From Streptomyces bungoensis (GTDB lineage Bacteria; Actinomycetota; Actinomycetes; Streptomycetales; Streptomycetaceae): a DNA stretch of 64,000 nt. Numbering within the stretch: the first letter of the stretch is position 1; every line of letters begins with the position of its first letter. The DNA is taken from positions 151,393-215,392 of the forward strand of contig NZ_KQ948858.1 in NCBI RefSeq assembly GCF_001514215.1, read 5' to 3'. Below the pieces are notes generated by a model. The model made no database searches. It saw nothing but the letters and a program-made list of their open reading frames with translations, and was not told where the DNA came from. Positions 60,040 through 64,000 of this stretch are shown here, piece after piece. Made by a program: the position numbers and the translations under genes.

Positions 60040-60978
60040 CTACTGCTGCTGGCCGTCGGCGGTTGCGTTGGCCGAGGGGGTGACCGTGACGGTCACCGTC
60101 GGCGTGGGGACCGGTTTGGGTTTGGCCGGCAGGACCTCGTCGCGCGGGTCCTTCTTCGGGGGCTGGACGACCACACCGACGATGTCGAGCTTGCTGAAGG
60201 CGACGTACGGGGTGACGTAGAGCGTGCGGGTGAGGCCGCCGCCGGAGCGGTCGACGCGGGAGACCACGCCGACCGGGACGCCCGGTACGAAGGGCGTGTC
60301 GGCCTGGGAGCCGAAGGTGACGAGGCGGTCGCCCTTCTTCACCTCCGCCTTGCCGTTGAGAAGTTCCACGCGCAGCGGCCGGTCGCCCTGGCCGGAGGCG
60401 AAGCCGAGTTCGTCGCTGTTCTCCATGCGGGTGCCCACGGTGAAGTCCGGGTCGTTGGCGAGCAGCACGGTGGCGGTGTCGGGGCCGACGGTGGTGACCC
60501 GGCCGACGAGCCCGTCGCTGTTGAGGACGGTCATGTCCCGTTTGATGCCGTCGTTCGCGCCGGCGTCGATGGTGATGGTCCAGGAGAAGCCCTGCGCCGA
60601 TCCGATGGCGATGACCTGGGCGCCCTTGATGCCGTACTGGCCCTCGCCGGCGATCTTCAGCATCTTGTCGAGCTGTCCCAGGCGGCTGCGGTTGCGGTCG
60701 TCGCTGCCGAGCTTGGCCTTGAGGGCCGCGTTCTCCTTCTCCAGCGCGGCGAGCCGGTCGTGGCGGGTGCCGGAGTCGCGGACGGCGGACACGGCGTTGC
60801 CGACCGGGTCGACCGCCGAGGACAGTCCGTTCTCGATCGGGCCGAACGCCGCGGCCGCGGCGTGCCGGGCACCGTCGACCGGGGAGTTCCGGCCTCCGCG
60901 GATGTCCACCGTGATCAGCGCGAACGCGATGGCGATCAGCAGGACCAGGAGCAGCCGGCTCTCTTTCGTGTCCCTCAC
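60040..60978 (-). CDS. mreC: Rod shape-determining protein MreC
   Basis: A 312-residue bitopic protein: a short cytoplasmic end, one membrane helix (residues about 7-25), a coiled coil (about 60-95, DRLAALEKENAALKAKLGSD) and the MreC beta domain (VIAIGSAQGFSWTITIDAG; VLLANDPDFTVGTRM; DRLVTFGSQADTPFVPGVPVG). A Thr/Val-rich tail follows. GTG 60976-60978 was chosen because it precedes the membrane helix directly; the ribosome site is distant. From memory MreC and PBP2 of S. coelicolor are substrates of Ser/Thr kinases. Confidence 0.92.
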   Translation of the reverse strand: MRDTKESRLLLVLLIAIAFALITVDIRGGRNSPVDGARHAAAAAFGPIENGLSSAVDPVGNAVSAVRDSGTRHDRLAALEKENAALKAKLGSDDRNRSRLGQLDKMLKIAGEGQYGIKGAQVIAIGSAQGFSWTITIDAGANDGIKRDMTVLNSDGLVGRVTTVGPDTATVLLANDPDFTVGTRMENSDELGFASGQGDRPLRVELLNGKAEVKKGDRLVTFGSQADTPFVPGVPVGVVSRVDRSGGGLTRTLYVTPYVAFSKLDIVGVVVQPPKKDPRDEVLPAKPKPVPTPTVTVTVTPSANATADGQQQ

Positions 60979-61095
60979 GTGCGGCGGCCGTGCCCTTCCT
61001 CGATAGGAATTCGGGGGACCCGGCGGGTGCGAAATGACGGAAAACGCAAACCCTGGGGGCCCATTTGGGGGAGCTTGTGCCTCTATATCAGCGAT

Positions 61096-61129
61096 CCGCC
61101 GCACGAGAGGAGACCATCTCGTACGGCGG
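61096..61129 (-). terminator. Hairpin between mreB and mreC
   Basis: CCGCCG-C-ACGAGA pairs with TCTCGT-A-CGGCGG, one mismatch, around an eight-base loop. It starts 16 bases beyond the mreB stop and could partly end transcription, so mreB would be made in excess over mreCD. Confidence 0.65.
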
Positions 61130-61144
61130 AATCGTCACGTCGCG

Positions 61145-62176
61145 TCATCTGCGCGGCTGGGCGTCCAGAACCTGCTGGAGCGCCTCGAACTCCTCGACGC
61201 ACTTGCCGGAGCCGAGCGCGACGCTGTCCAGCGGGTCCTCGGCGATGTGGATCGGCATGCCGGTCTCCCGGCGCAGCCGCTCGTCGAGGCCGCGCAGCAG
61301 GGCTCCGCCACCGGTCAGAACGATTCCTCGGTCCATGATGTCGCCGGACAGCTCCGGCGGGCACTTGTCGAGGGTCGTCTTGACCGCGTCCACGATCGCG
61401 TTGACCGGTTCCTCGATCGCCTTGCGGACCTCGGCGGCCGAGATGACGACGGTCTTGGGCAGCCCGGAGACCAGGTCCCGGCCGCGCACCTCGGTGTGCT
61501 CGTCCTCGTCCAGTTCGTAGGCGGAACCGATCGTGATCTTGATCTGTTCGGCGGTGCGCTCACCCAGCAGGAGGCTGTACTCCTTCTTGATGTACTGGAT
61601 GATCGCGTTGTCCAGTTCGTCGCCCGCCACCCGGATGGACTGCGCGGTGACGATGCCGCCGAGCGAGATGACCGCGACCTCCGTGGTGCCGCCGCCGATG
61701 TCCACCACCATGTTGCCCGTGGCCTCGTGGACCGGCAGGCCGGAACCGATGGCCGCGGCCATGGGCTCCTCGATGATGTGCACCTGGCGGGCACCGGCCT
61801 GGGAGGACGCCTCGATGACGGCGCGTCGCTCGACGCCCGTGATGCCGGAGGGCACGCAGACGACGACCCGCGGCCGGGCGAGGTACCGCCGCTTGTGGAT
61901 CTTCAGGATGAAGTAGCGGAGCATCCGCTCGGTGATCTCGAAGTCGGCGATCACGCCGTCCTTCAGCGGGCGCACGGCGACGATGTTGCCCGGCGTGCGG
62001 CCGATCATCTTCTTCGCTTCGGCGCCCACCGCGAGGATGCCACCGGTGTTGGTGTTGATGGCGACGACGGACGGCTCGTTGAGCACGATTCCGCGACCCC
62101 TGACGTACACCAGCGTGTTGGCGGTCCCGAGGTCGACAGCCATGTCACGGCCGATGAACGACATTGAGTTCCCCAT
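61145..62176 (-). CDS. mreB: Actin-like rod shape protein MreB
   Basis: A 343-residue bacterial actin. DMAVDLGTANTLVYVRG is phosphate loop 1, GNMVVDIGGGTTEVAVISLG phosphate loop 2, and IVLTGGGALLRGLDE the adenosine motif. In Streptomyces MreB works mainly in spore-wall synthesis rather than vegetative shape. The ATG at 62174-62176 gives MGNSMSFIGRD; a second ATG four codons later is possible. First gene of mreB-mreC-mreD-mrdA-rodA. Confidence 0.97.
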   Translation of the reverse strand: MGNSMSFIGRDMAVDLGTANTLVYVRGRGIVLNEPSVVAINTNTGGILAVGAEAKKMIGRTPGNIVAVRPLKDGVIADFEITERMLRYFILKIHKRRYLARPRVVVCVPSGITGVERRAVIEASSQAGARQVHIIEEPMAAAIGSGLPVHEATGNMVVDIGGGTTEVAVISLGGIVTAQSIRVAGDELDNAIIQYIKKEYSLLLGERTAEQIKITIGSAYELDEDEHTEVRGRDLVSGLPKTVVISAAEVRKAIEEPVNAIVDAVKTTLDKCPPELSGDIMDRGIVLTGGGALLRGLDERLRRETGMPIHIAEDPLDSVALGSGKCVEEFEALQQVLDAQPRR

Positions 62177-62478
62177 CCGGATTCATCTGGCCTTCCCGGG
62201 CTTTTGAGGGCATATCAGGTAGGCGAGGCGGGTGCTGTGACGTGAAGGCTTCCATCGTAAACGCGCCTGCACGAACACTGCGCGAGGGTCTCCGCCATTG
62301 TCACCAGATGGCGCGCCGCCTCGCTTGTGGAGACGGTCCATCGGGGGCACACGTTCCCCCGATCGGCAAGGCATATGCCAAGGGACGGCCGAAAACGCAC
62401 GCCCGCCCCTGGCCGGATCGACGACAGGACTGACGTCCCATCAGAAAAAAATATCTGCGGTCCGTATCCGCGTGCCGC
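62177..62478. other. 302-bp mreB upstream region; no gene seen
   Basis: Lies between the ndk stop and the mreB start, both on the minus strand, so it should carry the mre operon promoter and the ndk terminator. Neither could be assigned with confidence. An A/T-rich patch (AAAAAAATAT near 62446) close to the ndk stop may be part of the terminator. Confidence 0.45.
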
Positions 62479-62892
62479 TCAGGCACGGCCCGGGAAGAAG
62501 ATCTTCACCTCGCGCTCGGCGGACTCCTCGGAGTCGGAGGCGTGGATCAGGTTCTCGCGGACGATGACGCCGTAGTCACCGCGGATGGAACCGGGCGCCG
62601 CGGCGATCGGGTCGGTGGGGCCGGCCAGGGCGCGCAGCCCCTCGATGACCCGCTCGCCCTCGACGATCATGGCCACGACCGGGCCGGACGCCATGAACTC
62701 CACCAGCGGCTCGTAGAAGGGCTTGCCCTTGTGCTCGCCGTAGTGCTGCTCCAGCGTGTCCTGGTCCAGGGTGCGCAGCTCCAGCGCGGTGATCTGCCAG
62801 CCGGCCTTGCGCTCGATACGGCTGATGATCTCGCCTGTCAGGCCGCGACGGACGGCGTCGGGCTTGAGGAGGACGAGGGTGCGCTGGCTCAC
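62479..62892 (-). CDS. ndk: Nucleoside diphosphate kinase
   Basis: A 137-residue enzyme that balances nucleoside triphosphates by passing phosphate through a histidine. SQRTLVLLKPDAVRRGLTGE opens the fold; the active-site His is in ENLIHASDSEESAERE, the family signature. GTG 62890-62892 follows AAGGAG by six bases. The larger frame upstream has no homology. It lies 61 bases after the DUF4233 gene. Confidence 0.97.
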   Translation of the reverse strand: MSQRTLVLLKPDAVRRGLTGEIISRIERKAGWQITALELRTLDQDTLEQHYGEHKGKPFYEPLVEFMASGPVVAMIVEGERVIEGLRALAGPTDPIAAAPGSIRGDYGVIVRENLIHASDSEESAEREVKIFFPGRA

Positions 62893-62953
62893 GAGGTGCT
62901 CCTTGTCTGCGATGTGCGGTGGCACGAGGTTACAGGGCGTGTCCATGCCCTGG

Positions 62954-63307
62954 TCACACAGCGTCAGCCTTGGAGGAGGAGGACTCCGCGAAGCGGGCCT
63001 TGGCCTCGTCGATCTTCCTGCCGAAGTGCACCGACGCCCACCACAGGGCGGCGAACAGGGCGCCCATGAAGAACATCGTCGGGACGAAGACACCGGAGGC
63101 CACCAGGGCGATCTGCAGCGCCCAGCCGAGGGCGACGCCGCCCGGCCGGGTCACCACGCCGCACAGCAGCACGCACAGCACCATGGCGATGCCGCTGACC
63201 AGCCACACGGTCGACGTGGACAGGCCCGGATCCTTCATGGCCACGAGACCCGCGAACCCGATGACGAAGAACTCGCCGATCAGCGTCGACGAACACAGCG
63301 TACGCAC
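62954..63307 (-). CDS. DUF4233 membrane protein
   Basis: A 117-residue protein with four membrane helices and a charged C-terminal helix (HFGRKIDEAKARFAESS). It matches the DUF4233 family found directly after folC in actinobacteria. Function unknown. It starts eight bases after the folC stop, so the two are one operon. Confidence 0.85.
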   Translation of the reverse strand: MRTLCSSTLIGEFFVIGFAGLVAMKDPGLSTSTVWLVSGIAMVLCVLLCGVVTRPGGVALGWALQIALVASGVFVPTMFFMGALFAALWWASVHFGRKIDEAKARFAESSSSKADAV

Positions 63308-63315
63308 GAGGTACC

Positions 63316-64000
63316 TCAGCCCTTCCCCAGCAGCAGGCGGGCCTCGCCCACCGTGATGACCGACCCGGTGACCAGCACCCCGCCGCCGGCGAACTCGCCC
63401 TCCTCCTCGGCCAGCGTGATCGCCGCCTCGAGGGCCTCGGGCAGCCGCGGCTCGACCTGCACCCGCTCCTCGCCGAACACCTCGACGGCGATCGCGGCCA
63501 GCTCGTCGGCGTCCATGGCGCGGTGACTGGAGTTCCGCGTGACGACGACCTCCGCGAAGATCGGCTCGAACGCCTCCAGCAGGCCGCGCACGTTCTTGTC
63601 GCCGCTGGCGCCCACGACGCCGATCAGCCGGCTGAAGTCGAACGCCTCGCGCACGGCCTCGGCGGTGGCCTCCGCCCCCGCCGGGTTGTGCGCGGCGTCC
63701 AGCACGACGGTCGGTGAGCGGCGGACGACCTCCAGGCGGCCCGGCGAGGAGACGGCCGCGAAGGCCTTGCGGACCGTGTCGAGGTCCAGCGGCTGCGCGC
63801 GCAGCGCGCCGACGCCGAAGAACGCCTCCACGGCGGCGAGCGCCACGGCCGCGTTGTGGGCCTGGTGGCCGCCGTGCAGCGGCAGGTAGACCTCCGGGTA
63901 CTCGCCGCCCAGGCCGCGCAGGGTGAGCAGCTGCCCGCCGACCGCGACCTGGCGGGCGGCCACGCCGAACTCCAGGCCCTCGCGGGCCACGGTGGCGTTC
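63316..64000 (-). CDS. folC: Folylpolyglutamate/dihydrofolate synthase (N-terminal part outside the window)
   Basis: About 228 residues of the C-terminal part are visible. GGHQAHNAAVALAAVEAFFG, VVLDAAHNPAGAEATAEAV and GSVITVGEARLLLG are Mur-ligase-type blocks specific to FolC. The enzyme adds glutamates to folates and, in many bacteria, makes dihydrofolate. The nucleotide-binding N-terminus lies beyond base 64000. DUF4233 and ndk follow on the same strand. Confidence 0.95.
   Translation of the reverse strand, partial: NATVAREGLEFGVAARQVAVGGQLLTLRGLGGEYPEVYLPLHGGHQAHNAAVALAAVEAFFGVGALRAQPLDLDTVRKAFAAVSSPGRLEVVRRSPTVVLDAAHNPAGAEATAEAVREAFDFSRLIGVVGASGDKNVRGLLEAFEPIFAEVVVTRNSSHRAMDADELAAIAVEVFGEERVQVEPRLPEALEAAITLAEEEGEFAGGGVLVTGSVITVGEARLLLGKG

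Overview
The window is high-GC (about 70%) actinobacterial DNA with GTG/TTG starts, ATGA/GTGA gene overlaps, tRNAs without an encoded CCA and long perfect GC hairpins between operons. The gene content and order (leuS ... proA/proB, a wall-polymer cluster, obg-rpmA-rplU, a giant RNase E, mreBCD-PBP2-RodA, ndk, folC) point to a Streptomyces chromosome core. From memory the backbone follows the S. coelicolor mre region. No phage, plasmid, CRISPR or intact insertion sequence is visible.

Layout. (1) 1-5.1 kb: leuS with an apparent leucine leader-peptide attenuator, then a membrane cytochrome b-like protein translationally coupled to a NuoF-ferredoxin protein. (2) 5.1-12.7 kb: two identical tRNA-Ala(GGC) genes around two small zinc-ribbon genes; then a minus-strand housekeeping group (histidine phosphatase, rsfS, LCP ligase, nadD), two 54-residue membrane proteins and an M48 protease. 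(3) 11.6-22.0 kb: two membrane proteins sharing a VVFDE motif, proA, proB, and a wall-polymer set (GT2 transferase, TagF-like polymerase, CDP-alditol synthase fusion). (4) 22.5-31.6 kb: obg, rpmA, rplU, a 1470-residue RNase E with repeated arginine modules, a radical-SAM-linked protein and a repeat-rich membrane protein. (5) 31.8-52 kb: an accessory stretch. It holds a DUF805 protein, an amino-acid permease fused to a PP2C phosphatase and an anti-sigma-type ATPase, a DUF4956-VTC-PAP2 operon divergent from a two-component system, a COG4705 membrane protein, a PAS-GAF-PP2C phosphatase, a class I terpene synthase, a lipase, a 17-residue peptide gene, an acyltransferase-like membrane protein, a catalase-like/DyP peroxidase/unknown trio, a GAP-family exporter-like protein, and an anti-sigma-type ATPase divergent from a TetR regulator with clear paired operators. 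(6) 52-64 kb: a minus-strand elongation/sporulation wall operon (mreB, mreC, mreD, PBP2, rodA), followed by CYTH-CHAD and radical SAM genes and preceded by ndk, DUF4233 and folC (cut by the window end).

How the parts fit together. The two core blocks make cell-wall machinery (LCP ligase, teichoic-type polymer synthesis, Mre/PBP2/RodA) and translation/RNA functions (leuS, rsfS, L21/L27, Obg, RNase E, tRNA-Ala). The accessory block is rich in partner-switching signalling (three PP2C or RsbW-like proteins), polyphosphate-related folds (VTC; CHAD lies in the core block) and heme redox enzymes. The permease-phosphatase-ATPase fusion, whose phosphatase lacks the aspartate of the usual TDG motif, is the most unusual object here.
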